DNA of 64,000 bases, taken from NCBI RefSeq assembly GCF_001083805.1, contig NZ_JXSK01000004.1, forward strand, positions 310,001 to 374,000, read 5' to 3'. Both the position numbers and the translations under genes were made by a program. This DNA comes from Photorhabdus luminescens subsp. luminescens. GTDB lineage: Bacteria > Pseudomonadota > Gammaproteobacteria > Enterobacterales > Enterobacteriaceae. Each line of letters begins with the position of its first letter. Positions within the stretch are counted from its first letter, which is position 1. Positions 1 to 10,994 of this stretch are shown here, piece after piece. The notes beneath the pieces were generated by a model. That model ran no database searches. It was given only the letters and a program-made list of their open reading frames with translations, and was not told where the DNA came from.

Positions 1-130
1 GATTTAAACTGAACAATTAAAGATGCTATAATTTTTTAACATTCTTCAAAAATTTTTTAATGGCTTATCATACAGTAGATTGAATGATAAATCTCAACCT
101 GATGAATTTAACACTGGAACCAGCACGATT

Positions 131-1096
131 ATGAGTAAACCAATTCAGATGGAACGCGGCATTAAGTACCGCGACGCAGACAAAATGGCGCTGATCCCTG
201 TCAAAACAGTGATGACCGAACGTACAGAAATCTTGCGTAAACCTGAGTGGATGAAAATCAAACTTCCTGCGGATTCCAGCCGCATTCAAGGCATCAAATC
301 CGCCATGCGCAAAAATGGTCTGCACTCCGTTTGTGAAGAAGCATCCTGCCCGAACCTAGCCGAATGTTTCAATCACGGTACAGCAACCTTTATGATCCTT
401 GGCGCAATTTGCACCCGCCGTTGTCCTTTCTGTGACGTTGCACACGGCCGCCCAATGGCGCCTGACACCAACGAACCAGTAAAACTGGCGCAAACCATTA
501 AAGACATGGCTCTGCGCTACGTTGTCATCACCTCCGTTGACCGTGATGATCTACGTGACGGCGGCGCTCAACACTTCGCTGATTGCATCTCTGCTATTCG
601 TGAAAAAAATCCATCTATCAAAATTGAAACTTTAGTGCCTGACTTCCGTGGGCGTATGGACCGTGCACTTGAAATACTGACAGCGACACCGCCCGATGTC
701 TTTAACCATAACCTGGAAAACGTACTCCGGGTTTACCGTCAAGTACGCCCTGGCGCAAACTATGAATGGTCACTAAAATTACTTGAAAAGTTTAAAGAAG
801 CCCATCCTAATATTCCAACTAAATCAGGTTTGATGGTCGGCCTCGGTGAAACCAACGAAGAAATTCTTGATGTTATGCGTGACCTGCGCCGCCACGGTGT
901 AACTATGCTGACTCTGGGACAATATCTACAGCCTAGTCGTCATCACTTACCGGTACAACGCTATGTCAGCCCGCAGGAATTTGATGAAATGAAAGAAGAA
1001 GCGTTAGCTATGGGGTTCACCCATGCCGCCTGCGGTCCATTTGTCCGTTCTTCTTATCATGCTGACTTGCAAGCCAGAGGTGAAGAGGTCAAATAA
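131..1096 (+). CDS. lipA: Lipoyl synthase
   Basis: Radical SAM enzyme that inserts two sulfurs into octanoyl groups on E2 and GcvH proteins, making the lipoyl cofactor in the cytosol. The 321-residue product matches the E. coli length. Two cysteine sets are visible: C68, C73 and C79 (auxiliary, sacrificed 4Fe-4S cluster) and C94, C98 and C101 in CTRRCPFC (radical SAM cluster). The C-terminal RSSYH holds the serine that ligates the auxiliary cluster. The frame is open back to 80, but the conserved N-terminus MSKPI begins at 131, so that start is chosen; no strong ribosome binding site is seen. crcB follows on the same strand after an ERIC repeat. Confidence 0.97.
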   Translation: MSKPIQMERGIKYRDADKMALIPVKTVMTERTEILRKPEWMKIKLPADSSRIQGIKSAMRKNGLHSVCEEASCPNLAECFNHGTATFMILGAICTRRCPFCDVAHGRPMAPDTNEPVKLAQTIKDMALRYVVITSVDRDDLRDGGAQHFADCISAIREKNPSIKIETLVPDFRGRMDRALEILTATPPDVFNHNLENVLRVYRQVRPGANYEWSLKLLEKFKEAHPNIPTKSGLMVGLGETNEEILDVMRDLRRHGVTMLTLGQYLQPSRHHLPVQRYVSPQEFDEMKEEALAMGFTHAACGPFVRSSYHADLQARGEEVK

Positions 1097-1106
1097 CCCA
1101 GTTTCT

Positions 1107-1233
1107 TATACCCTATGGATTTCAAGCTGCATCGCGACGGCAAGGGAGCGAATCCCCGGGAGCATAGCAAACTATGTGACCGGGGTGAGCGAGTGCAGCC
1201 AACAAAGAGGCAGCTTGAAAGATGACGGGTATA
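1107..1233 (+). repeat. ERIC element (127 bp)
   Basis: Complete enterobacterial repetitive intergenic consensus element. It is exactly 127 bp, opens with TATACCC and closes with GGGTATA. Its arms share TTTCAAGCTGC in inverted orientation, and its core carries the GAATCCCC...GGGGTGAGCG palindrome recognised in ERIC sequences. It fills the lipA-crcB gap almost completely and ends two bases before the crcB start codon, so its 3' arm is the crcB translation initiation region. Transcription from lipA would make it a long RNA hairpin. Confidence 0.92.
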
Positions 1234-1235
1234 TT

Positions 1236-1610
1236 ATGATTAATATTATTCTGGCTGTATTTATCGGAGGTGGCTTAGGCAGCGTATTACGCTGGTTTAT
1301 CAGCCTCCGCCTTAATAGTATTTCTGCTAATATTGCGATTGGCACCCTTACCGTTAACTGTATTGGTGCATTAATTATCGGGCTAGGGTTAGCCTATTTT
1401 AATAAATCTACACATCTTGATCCGGCCTGGAAATTGATGTTGACCACCGGTTTTTGCGGAGGCTTAACAACCTTTTCCACATTTTCTGTTGAAATTGTTT
1501 ATTTGTTACAGGACGGAAAACTAGGATGGGCACTGGGAACAGTTTTGCTTAATCTTTTTGGATCATTATTAATGACCACGTTAGCTTTTGTATTGATGCA
1601 TAAACTTTAG
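1236..1610 (+). CDS. crcB: Fluoride exporter CrcB/Fluc
   Basis: Small inner-membrane fluoride channel that works as a dual-topology dimer. The 124-residue product has four hydrophobic segments. It carries the family motifs [10 protein letters not shown] (residues 11-20) and [15 protein letters not shown] (70-84), which contains the phenylalanines and central residues of the fluoride pathway. The start at 1236 gives the family N-terminus [13 protein letters not shown]; the longer open frame from 1023 only reads through the ERIC repeat and lipA. No standard Shine-Dalgarno is seen beyond GAAAG or GGG inside the ERIC arm. No fluoride riboswitch is recognisable upstream. Confidence 0.93.
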   Translation: MINIILAVFIGGGLGSVLRWFISLRLNSISANIAIGTLTVNCIGALIIGLGLAYFNKSTHLDPAWKLMLTTGFCGGLTTFSTFSVEIVYLLQDGKLGWALGTVLLNLFGSLLMTTLAFVLMHKL

Positions 1611-1643
1611 ATTAAAATTATCTACACATCACACAAGCCAAAA

Positions 1644-1668
1644 AAAACCCGTTGAAATAACGGGTTTT
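1644..1668. terminator. Bidirectional terminator between crcB and cspE
   Basis: Ten-base-pair perfect stem AAAACCCGTT/AACGGGTTTT with a five-base loop. It has an A-tract on one side and T-tract on the other, so it can end both convergent genes. Confidence 0.85.
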
Positions 1669-1686
1669 CGAAATACGGAGTTAAAA

Positions 1687-1896
1687 TCAGATAGCGACAA
1701 CGTTTACAGCAGATGGACCTTTAGCGCCGTCAGTGATTTCAAACTCTACTTTTTGACCTTCTGCCAAAGTTTTAAATCCGTTACTCTGAATAGCAGAGAA
1801 ATGCACGAATACGTCTTTGCTACCATCTTCTGGAGTGATAAACCCGAATCCTTTAGATTCATTAAACCACTTAACGTTACCTTTAATTTTTGACAT
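1687..1896 (-). CDS. cspE: Cold-shock-family RNA chaperone CspE
   Basis: A 69-residue cold-shock domain protein that binds single-stranded RNA and DNA and can act as an antiterminator. Nearly identical to E. coli CspE. RNP1 (KGFGFI) and RNP2 (VFVHFS) are both present. The start at 1896 gives the canonical MSKIKG N-terminus and has GAAGG about eight bases upstream; the frame is open further upstream but that is untranslated leader. Convergent with crcB, as in the E. coli cspE-crcB neighbourhood. CspC is the only close alternative, and the sequence favours CspE. Confidence 0.93.
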   Translation of the reverse strand: MSKIKGNVKWFNESKGFGFITPEDGSKDVFVHFSAIQSNGFKTLAEGQKVEFEITDGAKGPSAVNVVAI

Positions 1897-2114
1897 CAAA
1901 CTTACCTTCAACGTGAAAATTAAGACACAAAATCTGTGTCGCATACAGTACAGCAAATAAGTTGGTTCATTGTCTACAACCAAGATCACGAAAAGCATAA
2001 TAAAATACGATAGATGTTATCTTTAATTTAGTTTTACCACTAAATAATACACATATATAAATATCTAAACCCTCCCTGGTCTTTTATCACACAATTTACC
2101 CAATAAACAAATGA
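1897..2114 (-). promoter_or_regulatory. cspE upstream leader and promoter region
   Basis: AT-rich 218-bp gap between cspE and the downstream-lying alkyltransferase gene, both on the minus strand. It contains a small hairpin GACACA/TGTGTC at 1924-1940 just upstream of the cspE ribosome binding site. A long untranslated leader is typical of csp genes. No promoter can be assigned with confidence. Confidence 0.4.
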
Positions 2115-2576
2115 CTAGGTTTTTTCATGTTCCAATAGCCAGCTTTTAATATTCAAGCCTCCGGTATATCCTACCAATTTACCATCATGTCCAATAACTC
2201 GATGACAAGGCACAATTAATGAGATCGGATTCCGAGAATTAGCCATTCCTACCGCGCGACAATAATTAACTGAACCTAATGCTAATGAAAGTTGCTTATA
2301 ACTCCACACTTCTCCAAATGGGATCTTACATAGCTGTAACCATACACGCTGCTGGAATTCAGTTCCTGCTGGATTGAGTGGAACAGAAAACTCAGTACGC
2401 TTACCCGCAAAATATCCCCGTAACTCTTTCACGCACTGCTTAGTAATATCATTTTTTACTTCAGGCGCTGTTTTTTCATCAACAAAATATAGACTGGTCA
2501 CCCCCTTATCATCCGCAGTGATATGAATATACGGTTTAGGAAATCCTTTGGGTGTATCAAAATAGTGATGATACAT
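2115..2576 (-). CDS. ogt: Methylated-DNA--protein-cysteine methyltransferase (Ogt/AGT family)
   Basis: Suicide repair protein that moves the alkyl group of O6-alkylguanine or O4-alkylthymine in DNA to its own cysteine. The 153-residue product has the IVPCHRVIG active-site motif with acceptor C124, and the DNA-binding arginine region YCRAVGMAN just before it. Start 2576 is chosen because GGAGG lies five bases upstream; the frame is open to 2603 without a binding site. It lacks the Ada N-terminal domain. At 153 residues it is shorter than E. coli Ogt (171) and divergent, so the symbol is tentative. Confidence 0.85.
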   Translation of the reverse strand: MYHHYFDTPKGFPKPYIHITADDKGVTSLYFVDEKTAPEVKNDITKQCVKELRGYFAGKRTEFSVPLNPAGTEFQQRVWLQLCKIPFGEVWSYKQLSLALGSVNYCRAVGMANSRNPISLIVPCHRVIGHDGKLVGYTGGLNIKSWLLEHEKT

Positions 2577-2774
2577 AACCACCTCCATTGAAAAAAATAT
2601 CAATCATTATAGGGATTAGAGTAAATCGTCTTTTCGACAAATTGCAATGATGAATTCAGTTGCTCCCTTACCACCGACTAGAAAACTTAAACTTGTCTGA
2701 AGGCGAAAAACCTACCAACAAACAGAGAATAACCAACATTGTAATTTTAATGATAGTCACTCGGTGTAAAATTA

Positions 2775-2821
2775 ACACCATATATAGTATGGTTGAAATA
2801 AAATTACACTATATATAGTAT
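2775..2821 (+). promoter_or_regulatory. Tandem NrdR boxes and nrdH promoter
   Basis: Two 16-bp boxes, ACACCATATATAGTAT (2775-2790) and ACACTATATATAGTAT (2806-2821), match the NrdR consensus. They are spaced 31 bp start to start, three helical turns. A plausible promoter TTGAAA (2793-2798) with 17-bp spacing to TAGTAT (2816-2821) lies between and inside them, so bound NrdR would occlude RNA polymerase. This fits repression of nrdHIEF when dATP is plentiful. Confidence 0.85.
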
Positions 2822-2907
2822 AGTTCAAGTTCTGGCCTTTAGTAAAATTATCACTCATGAACCAAATTTTGCCATTACATGCCCACAAACTGACAAAGGA
2901 GTCGTTA

Positions 2908-3138
2908 ATGAGCATTACCATTTATAGCAAACCGGACTGTGTACAATGCAGCGCAACCTATCAGGCGCTAAGCCGAAAAAACATTCCTTACCAGATTGTC
3001 GATTTGACTGAAAACCCGCAGGCTTTAGCGACTATCCGTACTATGGGCTACCAACAAGTTCCTGTGGTTGTTGCCGGCACACAGCATTGGTCGGGATTTC
3101 GTCCTGATAAAATCAACGCATTAACCGAGAATTTGTAG
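2908..3138 (+). CDS. nrdH: Glutaredoxin-like protein NrdH
   Basis: Small redoxin that supplies electrons from thioredoxin reductase to the class Ib ribonucleotide reductase. The 76-residue product has the active site CVQC (C11-C14) and the WSGFRPD motif near the C-terminus that is diagnostic of NrdH. The start at 2908 is preceded by AAAGGAG with six-base spacing; the open frame from 2857 adds an unlikely tail. First gene of nrdHIEF; nrdI begins seven bases after its stop. Confidence 0.95.
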   Translation: MSITIYSKPDCVQCSATYQALSRKNIPYQIVDLTENPQALATIRTMGYQQVPVVVAGTQHWSGFRPDKINALTENL

Positions 3139-3145
3139 GTTTATT

Positions 3146-3568
3146 ATGAACATAAATCCGCTGATCTATTTCTCCAGTTCGTCCAGTAATAGCCATAGAT
3201 TTGTTCAGAAACTGGAGATACCAGCCTTTCGTATTCCGATAAATCAATCAGGTAGCCCATTAAACGTAACCTCTCCTTACATTTTACTGACCCCCAGTTA
3301 TGGTGGCGGCAATGCTAAAGGCGCGGTTCCGCCACAAGTGATTCGGTTTCTAAATATCGCCAAAAACCGAGCATTAATCCGGGGAGTCATCGCGGCCGGG
3401 AATACCAACTTTGGCGAAGCTTACGGCATTGCTGGACGGATAATCTCAGAGAAATGTCGAATCCCCCTTCTATACCGTTTTGAACTGCTGGGTACTGAAG
3501 AAGATGTACAACAGGTACGCCAAGGTATTCAAAGATTCTGGCAATATGATTCATTAGAGAATACGTAA
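3146..3568 (+). CDS. nrdI: Flavodoxin-like NrdI, activator of class Ib RNR
   Basis: FMN protein that provides superoxide or peroxide to build the dimanganese-tyrosyl radical cofactor of NrdF. The 140-residue product (E. coli NrdI is 136) shows the FMN phosphate loop [13 protein letters not shown] near the N-terminus and the conserved LTPSYGGG and [10 protein letters not shown] segments around the isoalloxazine ring. Tightly packed in the operon: its ribosome binding site TAGGT overlaps the nrdH stop, and nrdE starts two bases after its own stop. Confidence 0.95.
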   Translation: MNINPLIYFSSSSSNSHRFVQKLEIPAFRIPINQSGSPLNVTSPYILLTPSYGGGNAKGAVPPQVIRFLNIAKNRALIRGVIAAGNTNFGEAYGIAGRIISEKCRIPLLYRFELLGTEEDVQQVRQGIQRFWQYDSLENT

Positions 3569-3570
3569 TT

Positions 3571-5700
3571 ATGACTTTTCAAATTAATGCACAACAGGAT
3601 TATCATGCTTTAAATGCTCTGCTTAATCTGTACGATAGCGAAGGAAAGATCCAATTTGATAAAGACAAACTGGCTATTCATGACTATTTTCGCCAGCATG
3701 TAAATCCAAACACACTATTTTTCCATAGCCTAAAAGAGAAGCTGGATTTCCTCCAACAACAGGGATATTACGAAACAAATGTGCTGGAGCAATACGATTT
3801 TACTTTTATTAAAAAGCTCTTTCAGCAAGCCTATAGCAAAAAATTCCGCTTTCAAACCTTTCTGGGCGCATTCAAATATTACACCAGTTATACTCTGAAA
3901 ACCTTCGATAATAAGCGTTATCTGGAACGCTATGAAGATCGTATATGCATGGTAGCACTGACCCTAGCCCAAGGCGATCAAATGCTGGCTTGTCGTCTGG
4001 TGGACGAGATGATCAGTGGCCGTTTTCAACCAGCAACGCCAACTTTCCTTAATTGCGGTAAGAAACAGCGAGGAGAATTGGTTTCCTGTTTCCTGCTGCG
4101 CATTGAAGACAATATGGAGTCCATCGGACGTTCAGTTAATTCGGCATTACAGCTTTCAAAACGTGGCGGTGGAGTCTCATGCTTACTCAGTAATCTGCGA
4201 GAAACAGGTGCGCCAATAAAAATGATTGAAAATCAATCATCAGGCGTTATCCCAGTAATGAAAATGCTGGAAGATGCATTTTCATACGCCAATCAACTCG
4301 GTGCACGCCAAGGCGCAGGAGCGGTTTATCTCCATGCTCATCACCCCGATATTCTTCGTTTTCTAGATACAAAACGGGAAAATGCCGACGAAAAAATCCG
4401 TATAAAAACACTCTCTATTGGCGTCGTGATTCCTGATATCACCTTTAAGCTGGCTAAGCATAATGAAGATATGTATCTATTCTCACCTTATGATATTCAA
4501 CGGGTTTATGGTGTGCCAATGTCCGAAATTAGCATGACAGAAAAATATGCTGAAATGGTGAATAACCAACAAATTCGGAAATCAAAAATCAATGCCCGTG
4601 AATTTTTCATGACGTTAGCTGAGATCCAATTCGAGTCTGGTTATCCCTATATTATATATGAAGACACAGTGAATAATGCTAACCCAATTAAAGGTCGGAT
4701 CAATATGAGTAATTTATGTTCCGAAATTTTACAGGTTAACAGTGCCAGCGAATATGAAGATGATTTAAGTTACCGCCATATTGGGAAAGATATTAGTTGT
4801 AATCTGGGCTCAATGAATATTGCTCATGCAATGGATTCACCAAATTTTGCCCTCTCTATTGAAACCGCTGTCCGTGCTTTAACCGCAGTATCAGATATGA
4901 GCCATATCCGTTCAGTTCCTTCTATCGAAAAAGGAAATCAGGATTCTCATGCCATTGGTTTAGGGCAAATGAATCTTCACGGCTACCTGGCAAGAGAAAA
5001 AATTCCTTATGGTTCTGAAGAAGGAATAGATTTCACCAATATCTATTTCTACACCATCACTTATCATGCTCTGCGTACTTCTAATCAGATCGCCATTGAA
5101 CGCAATAGCTACTTTAAAGGTTTTAAAGATTCTCGTTATGCCAGTGGTGAGTTTTTTAATAAATATATAGAAAGAGCATGGCAGCCTCAGACAAAAAAAG
5201 TCTCTCAATTGTTTGAACAAGCAGGAATAATCATCCCTAATCAACAAGACTGGCTTGAATTAAAAACCTCAATTATGACTCACGGTATTTACAATCAAAA
5301 TCTTCAAGCTATTGCTCCTACAGGTTCTATTTCATATATCAACCATTCAACCTCAAGCATTCACCCGATTGTATCCCGTATTGAGATCCGTAAAGATGGT
5401 AAAACAGGACGAGTATATTACCCGGCGCCATTTATGACCAATAATAATCTTGAATATTACCAAGATGCTTACGAAATAGGACCGGAAAAGATTATTGATA
5501 CCTATGCTACAGCCACTCAACACGTTGACCAAGGATTATCACTGACACTCTTCTTCAAAGACGATGCCACTACCCGTGATATTAACAAAGCACAAATTTA
5601 TGCCTGGCGTAAAGGAATTAAAACCCTTTATTACATCCGTCTGAAACAAACTGCTCTGGAAGGCACGGAAGTACAAGATTGTGTTTCATGCTCACTGTAA
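3571..5700 (+). CDS. nrdE: Ribonucleoside-diphosphate reductase class Ib, alpha subunit
   Basis: Catalytic subunit that reduces ribonucleoside diphosphates to deoxy forms. The 709 residues align along the full E. coli NrdE (714). The cysteines needed for catalysis are in place: C173 (VSCFLL) and C410 (DISCNLGS) as the reducible pair, C383 in NMSNLCSE as the thiyl-radical cysteine with N381 and E385, and the swinging C-terminal pair C704/C707 in CVSCSL that NrdH reduces. As usual for class Ib, the N-terminus lacks the long dATP-binding ATP-cone of NrdA, so allosteric overall inhibition is not expected. No frameshift is seen. Confidence 0.97.
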   Translation: MTFQINAQQDYHALNALLNLYDSEGKIQFDKDKLAIHDYFRQHVNPNTLFFHSLKEKLDFLQQQGYYETNVLEQYDFTFIKKLFQQAYSKKFRFQTFLGAFKYYTSYTLKTFDNKRYLERYEDRICMVALTLAQGDQMLACRLVDEMISGRFQPATPTFLNCGKKQRGELVSCFLLRIEDNMESIGRSVNSALQLSKRGGGVSCLLSNLRETGAPIKMIENQSSGVIPVMKMLEDAFSYANQLGARQGAGAVYLHAHHPDILRFLDTKRENADEKIRIKTLSIGVVIPDITFKLAKHNEDMYLFSPYDIQRVYGVPMSEISMTEKYAEMVNNQQIRKSKINAREFFMTLAEIQFESGYPYIIYEDTVNNANPIKGRINMSNLCSEILQVNSASEYEDDLSYRHIGKDISCNLGSMNIAHAMDSPNFALSIETAVRALTAVSDMSHIRSVPSIEKGNQDSHAIGLGQMNLHGYLAREKIPYGSEEGIDFTNIYFYTITYHALRTSNQIAIERNSYFKGFKDSRYASGEFFNKYIERAWQPQTKKVSQLFEQAGIIIPNQQDWLELKTSIMTHGIYNQNLQAIAPTGSISYINHSTSSIHPIVSRIEIRKDGKTGRVYYPAPFMTNNNLEYYQDAYEIGPEKIIDTYATATQHVDQGLSLTLFFKDDATTRDINKAQIYAWRKGIKTLYYIRLKQTALEGTEVQDCVSCSL

Positions 5701-5705
5701 AATGA

Positions 5706-6680
<975 letters not shown>

Positions 6681-6772
6681 AGAGAATGACTTGACTTTAT
6701 AGAGAATACTTCAAAATAACCATAATACTCTAATATTTTAATGTCCATATTCTAGCCTGCTTTTTAAACGAT

Positions 6773-6812
6773 AAAACGCCATAAAATCCTTATATTTTTA
6801 TGGTGTTTTTTT
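6773..6812 (+). terminator. Rho-independent terminator after nrdF
   Basis: AT-rich stem AAAACGCCATAAAA paired with TTTTATGGTGTTTT (one G-U), then a run of T. It ends nrdHIEF about 90 bases past the nrdF stop. Confidence 0.75.
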
Positions 6813-7272
6813 ATGATTATCGCCATTCCTATGGATATTTTTTGCCAGAAACAGCCATTCATATCATGTCAAACAACAAAAAACATTAACATAGCTAATT
6901 AATTTCAAATTAAATTTCATATTAATCAGATATAATAAACATGATAAACTAATAACATATTCTATTTACGACATGGTGAATAATTTATTTGCCAACTAAA
7001 CACAAAAATATATTAATAACAGCAATATAGAGAAAACCCACCCTTTCAATAACAGCATAAATTTAGGCAAAATAAATCGCTAATAACAATAAAATTACGA
7101 CAAATACATTTAATTTAAGCCATTCAATATTACCAATTTTTACATTAATTGTTATTAACATAGGGTTGTCAGGCTCTCTCAGTATGTTAGGGTATATATA
7201 TTCAAAGAATCATGCAGAGATGAATAATGCATAACGCCATTACATAACCATTGAAAGGAAGATAACTATTTC
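6813..7272 (+). promoter_or_regulatory. AT-rich proV upstream region with candidate promoter
   Basis: A 460-bp stretch without genes and strongly AT-rich, as expected for an H-NS-silenced, osmotically induced proU promoter. The best promoter candidate is TTGTCA (7166-7171), 16-bp spacer, TAGGGT (7188-7193), followed by an ATATATATTC stretch, about 80 bases before the proV start. No operator palindrome stands out. The H-NS role is inferred from the family, not seen. Confidence 0.5.
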
Positions 7273-8472
7273 ATGGCAATTAAACTTGAAGTTAAAAACC
7301 TCTATAAGATATTTGGCGATCGTCCTGAATATGCTTTCAAATTACTGAATTCGGGTTTGAGCAAAGATCAGATATTTGAAAAGACAGGTATGACTGTTGG
7401 TATACAAAATGCCAATCTGACTATTGAAGAAGGCGAAATATTTGTCATCATGGGATTGTCTGGCTCTGGCAAATCCACAATGGTACGCCTTCTCAATCGC
7501 CTGATAAAACCGACTCGCGGCCAGGTATTAATTGATGGTGAAGATATTTCTGAGATTTCAGAAACAGCGTTAAGAGAAATTCGCCGTAATAAAATCAGTA
7601 TGGTTTTCCAATCATTTGCACTGATGCCACATTTAAATGTACTGGAAAACAGTGCTTTTGGTATGGAACTTGCCGGAATCACCAAACAAGAACGCAATAA
7701 AAAAGCGCTAGATGCCCTGAAACAGGTAAACCTGGAAAATTATGCGCAATCCTATCCAGACGAGCTCTCAGGCGGAATGCGCCAACGTGTCGGGCTTGCC
7801 AGAGCGCTGGCTAATAACCCAGATATTTTGCTGATGGACGAAGCGTTTTCTGCCCTTGATCCATTAATTCGTACAGAAATGCAAGATGAGCTGTTAAGTC
7901 TGCAAGGCAATCAACCACGGACTATCGTCTTTATCTCCCATGATTTGGATGAAGCAATGCGTATCGGCGATCGGATCGCCATTATGCAAGACGGTGTTGT
8001 TGTACAGGTCGGGACACCTGATGAAATCTTGAATAATCCAGCGAATGATTATGTGAAAACTTTCTTTCGCGGCGTAGATATCAGCCATGTATTTAGTGCT
8101 AAAGATATTGCCCGCCGCCGTCCTGACTCTCTGCTTCATATTGCACCCGGTTTTGGCCCTCTTTCTGCATTGAAAGTTCTCGATGACGAAAACAGAAACT
8201 ATGGTTACCTGATCGAACATGGACAAAAATTCGCCGGTATAGTTTCCGTAAATTCATTGGAAAAATCATTACGGGAAAAAAAATCTATCGAACACGCCAT
8301 ATTAGCGGAACCAACCGCAGTTGCCGCAGATATGCCCCTCAACGAGCTAATTGCTGTTGTCGCACAATCACCTTGTGCAGTTCCGGTGGTTGGAAATGAC
8401 GATAAATATATCGGCGTTATTTCCAAAGGGATGCTGTTGCAGGCATTAGATAAGGAGACACCAAATGAGTAA
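7273..8472 (+). CDS. proV: Glycine betaine/proline ABC transporter ATP-binding protein ProV
   Basis: ATPase of the ProU osmoprotectant importer at the inner-membrane face. The 399-residue product (E. coli 400) has Walker [10 protein letters not shown] (61-69), the signature [16 protein letters not shown] (from 165), Walker B ILLMDE (185-190) and the H-loop [11 protein letters not shown]-terminal half of about 120 residues holds tandem CBS domains that sense ionic strength in this family. Start 7273 has GAAAGGAAG upstream. Its 3' end overlaps proW by eight bases, indicating translational coupling. Confidence 0.97.
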   Translation: MAIKLEVKNLYKIFGDRPEYAFKLLNSGLSKDQIFEKTGMTVGIQNANLTIEEGEIFVIMGLSGSGKSTMVRLLNRLIKPTRGQVLIDGEDISEISETALREIRRNKISMVFQSFALMPHLNVLENSAFGMELAGITKQERNKKALDALKQVNLENYAQSYPDELSGGMRQRVGLARALANNPDILLMDEAFSALDPLIRTEMQDELLSLQGNQPRTIVFISHDLDEAMRIGDRIAIMQDGVVVQVGTPDEILNNPANDYVKTFFRGVDISHVFSAKDIARRRPDSLLHIAPGFGPLSALKVLDDENRNYGYLIEHGQKFAGIVSVNSLEKSLREKKSIEHAILAEPTAVAADMPLNELIAVVAQSPCAVPVVGNDDKYIGVISKGMLLQALDKETPNE

Positions 8473-9550
8473 TCAAAACGAGCATCAAACTCAGCCTGAA
8501 CAGAATACACGGGATACCTCCCCCAGCGCTGCCGATAATACAGATCCCTGGAGCAGCGAAACCTATACTGATAATTCAACAGGTTCTGACTGGCTGGATG
8601 CACCTGCAACTACGGTACAGCCTGAACATTTCAATATCATGGACCCATTCCAGCACCCACTTATCCCCTTAGATTCATGGGTAACCCATGCTATTGATTG
8701 GATTGTGCTAAATTTTCGGCCCGCATTTCAGGGAATACGCGTCCCCATTGATTTTGTTCTCAGTGGCTTTGAACAATGTCTGACTTCAATACCGGCCCCT
8801 ATTGCCATCCTATTTTTTGCCTTGATTGCCTGGCAGTTATCAGGCATTGGTATGGGTATTACCGCTCTGATTTCTCTGGTAATTATTGGTGCAATAGGCG
8901 CATGGTCTGAAGCAATGGTCACTCTGTCATTAGCTCTGACATCTCTGTTGTTCTGCATTATCGTTGGCTTACCACTGGGTATCTGGCTGGCACACAGCAA
9001 AAGAGCCGCAAAAATTATCCAACCTCTACTTGATGCCATGCAAACCACACCAGCATTCGTCTATCTGGTCCCGATTGTCATGCTATTTGGCATCGGTAAC
9101 GTGCCTGGGGTTATCGTCACCATTATCTTTGCTCTACCTCCGATTGTCCGTCTGACAATTTTAGGCATCAAACAAGTTCCGACAGATCTGGTAGAAGCAG
9201 CTGAATCTTTTGGCGCCAGCCCTCGCCAAATGTTGTTTAAAGTTCAATTACCACTGGCTATGCCAACCATTATGGCCGGTGTCAACCAAACCCTGATGCT
9301 GGCCCTATCAATGGTTGTTATTGCATCAATGATTGCCGTTGGTGGTTTAGGCCAAATGGTTTTGCGAGGTATTGGCCGTCTTGATATGGGACTTGCCACC
9401 GTAGGCGGAGTTGGAATTGTTATTCTGGCGATTCTCCTTGACCGCCTAACACAGTCTCTTGGCCGCGGTAACCGGACTAAAGGGGTAAATCTCTGGTATG
9501 CCACTGGACCAATTGGATTAATTACCCGTTTATTCGGCCAAAAAGCATAA
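8465..9550 (+). CDS. proW: Glycine betaine/proline ABC transporter permease ProW
   Basis: Inner-membrane permease of ProU. The 361-residue product starts with about 100 polar residues rich in Q, N, T and D, followed by the hydrophobic helices. The binding-protein-dependent permease (EAA) motif is at [20 protein letters not shown], which couples to ProV. Slightly longer than E. coli ProW (354), the difference lying in the variable N-terminal tail. It overlaps proV and is followed by proX after about 70 bases. Confidence 0.96.
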   Translation: MSNQNEHQTQPEQNTRDTSPSAADNTDPWSSETYTDNSTGSDWLDAPATTVQPEHFNIMDPFQHPLIPLDSWVTHAIDWIVLNFRPAFQGIRVPIDFVLSGFEQCLTSIPAPIAILFFALIAWQLSGIGMGITALISLVIIGAIGAWSEAMVTLSLALTSLLFCIIVGLPLGIWLAHSKRAAKIIQPLLDAMQTTPAFVYLVPIVMLFGIGNVPGVIVTIIFALPPIVRLTILGIKQVPTDLVEAAESFGASPRQMLFKVQLPLAMPTIMAGVNQTLMLALSMVVIASMIAVGGLGQMVLRGIGRLDMGLATVGGVGIVILAILLDRLTQSLGRGNRTKGVNLWYATGPIGLITRLFGQKA

Positions 9551-9619
9551 CCTTCAAAAACACCTATCAAACCACAAGAGTTTGGTAAACACATGATGAC
9601 TGCAACAGGAGGAAAAACC

Positions 9620-10618
9620 ATGCGCAAAATAGTTATCTGGGCGATATCCCTGTCATCACTGATAAGTTCTCAATTATTCGCTGTCGAATTACCAGGTAAA
9701 GGTATCAGCGTACAACCCGTACAAAGCACCCTTAGCGAAGAAACATTCCAGACGCTGATCGTCAGTAAGGCATTGGAAAAGCTTGGTTATGATGTCAAAC
9801 CTATCAAAGAAGTAGACTACAATGTCGCCTATTCCTCTATCGCTTCCGGTGACGCAACCTTTATGGCTGTCAGTTGGGAACCACTGCACAACACCCAATA
9901 TCAAGCAACCGGCGGTAATGCAAAATTCTACCGGGTTGGTAACTATGTAGAAAATGCCGCTCAGGGATACTTAATCGACAAAAAAACAGCGGAAAAATAC
10001 AACATCACGAATATTGCCCAATTGAAAGATCCGAAAATAGCTAAATTATTCGATACCAACGGTAATGGCAAAGCCGATTTGACTGGCTGTAATCCCGGTT
10101 GGGGCTGTGAAATCGCCATTAACCATCATCTCAAAGCTTATGGTTTAAACAATAGCGTTGAGCATAATCAAGGGAACTATGCAGCCATGATGGCAGATAC
10201 CATTACCCGCTATAAAGAAGGCAAACCCATCTTGTATTACACATGGACACCTTATTGGGTTAGTGATGTGCTGAAACCGGGTAAAGATGTTGTCTGGCTG
10301 CAAGTTCCTTTCTCCGCTATGCCTAACGATGAAAAAATAGAGACGAAACTGCCAAATGGCGCTAACTATGGTTTCCCACCAAGTATTATGCACATTGCCG
10401 CCAATAAAAAGTGGGCAGAAAGCAACCCGTCCGCCGCCAAGCTATTCTCTATCATGAAAATGCCCCTTGCGGATATCAATGCCCAAAACCTGAGGATGCA
10501 TAATGGCGAAGCATCACAAGCGGAGATTGAACGCCACGCCAATGGTTGGATTAAAGCTCATCAAAAATTGTTTGATGATTGGGTTAAAACTGCCATTGAA
10601 GCCGCCGGAAAAAATTAA
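9620..10618 (+). CDS. proX: Glycine betaine/proline periplasmic binding protein ProX
   Basis: Soluble periplasmic receptor that hands glycine betaine or proline betaine to ProVW. The 332-residue product begins with a signal peptide ending SSQLFA, predicted cut after residue 21 before VELPGKG. The ligand-box tryptophans and the cysteine pair in [10 protein letters not shown] match E. coli ProX. Start 9620 is supported by AGGAGG six bases upstream; the frame from 9593 has no signal peptide at its front. Last gene of proVWX. Confidence 0.96.
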   Translation: MRKIVIWAISLSSLISSQLFAVELPGKGISVQPVQSTLSEETFQTLIVSKALEKLGYDVKPIKEVDYNVAYSSIASGDATFMAVSWEPLHNTQYQATGGNAKFYRVGNYVENAAQGYLIDKKTAEKYNITNIAQLKDPKIAKLFDTNGNGKADLTGCNPGWGCEIAINHHLKAYGLNNSVEHNQGNYAAMMADTITRYKEGKPILYYTWTPYWVSDVLKPGKDVVWLQVPFSAMPNDEKIETKLPNGANYGFPPSIMHIAANKKWAESNPSAAKLFSIMKMPLADINAQNLRMHNGEASQAEIERHANGWIKAHQKLFDDWVKTAIEAAGKN

Positions 10619-10632
10619 TATTTAACACATCA

Positions 10633-10665
10633 CAGTGAATTGATATAAAGCAATTCACTGTTTTT
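10633..10665 (+). terminator. Rho-independent terminator after proX
   Basis: Perfect ten-base-pair stem CAGTGAATTG/CAATTCACTG with an eight-base loop and five T directly after. Confidence 0.9.
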
Positions 10666-10994
10666 CATTGCTATTTTTTCTGACGAGAAATTATTATTAA
10701 AATTTACATTTCAACCGTTTTATGGTCATTATCACCATATTATAGCAAATATTAAGAATTAATATCGTTTTCACATTTCATTCTCAGTTCGATTTGGTAG
10801 TTAAATCACAAGGTTAAAACTACCTAAAACAATGAATACTCAATAGAGTTTCTTTAGCAACCATTCCCTCAGCTTTACCATTGAACCTGAATAAAAATTC
10901 ATTACAATGCAAAAAGTTTAGCTCGTGACTATAGACTTTCAACGAGCAATCCACTCACCCCTAACCTGCCGTTTAAATATAAGAAAATACATTT
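10666..10994 (+). promoter_or_regulatory. Upstream region of ygaY-type MFS gene
   Basis: About 330 bp without a gene between the proX terminator and the MFS gene. It contains an inverted repeat GGTAGTT (10796-10802)/AACTACC (10818-10824), a possible operator. No clear promoter or ribosome binding site is assigned. Confidence 0.35.

Noticed and set aside
80-130. N-terminal extension of LipA by 17 residues
   Set aside because: The conserved LipA N-terminus MSKPI starts at 131 and the extra residues have no counterpart.
1023-1235. N-terminal extension of crcB through the ERIC repeat
   Set aside because: The extension translates lipA out of frame and ERIC sequence; the family N-terminus begins at 1236.
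1107-1235. Fluoride riboswitch before crcB
   Set aside because: The region is fully explained by the ERIC element and shows no fluoride-aptamer pattern.
3571-5700. Frameshift or missing catalytic residue in nrdE
   Set aside because: Full-length alignment to E. coli NrdE from memory shows C173, C383, C410 and the C-terminal pair in place.
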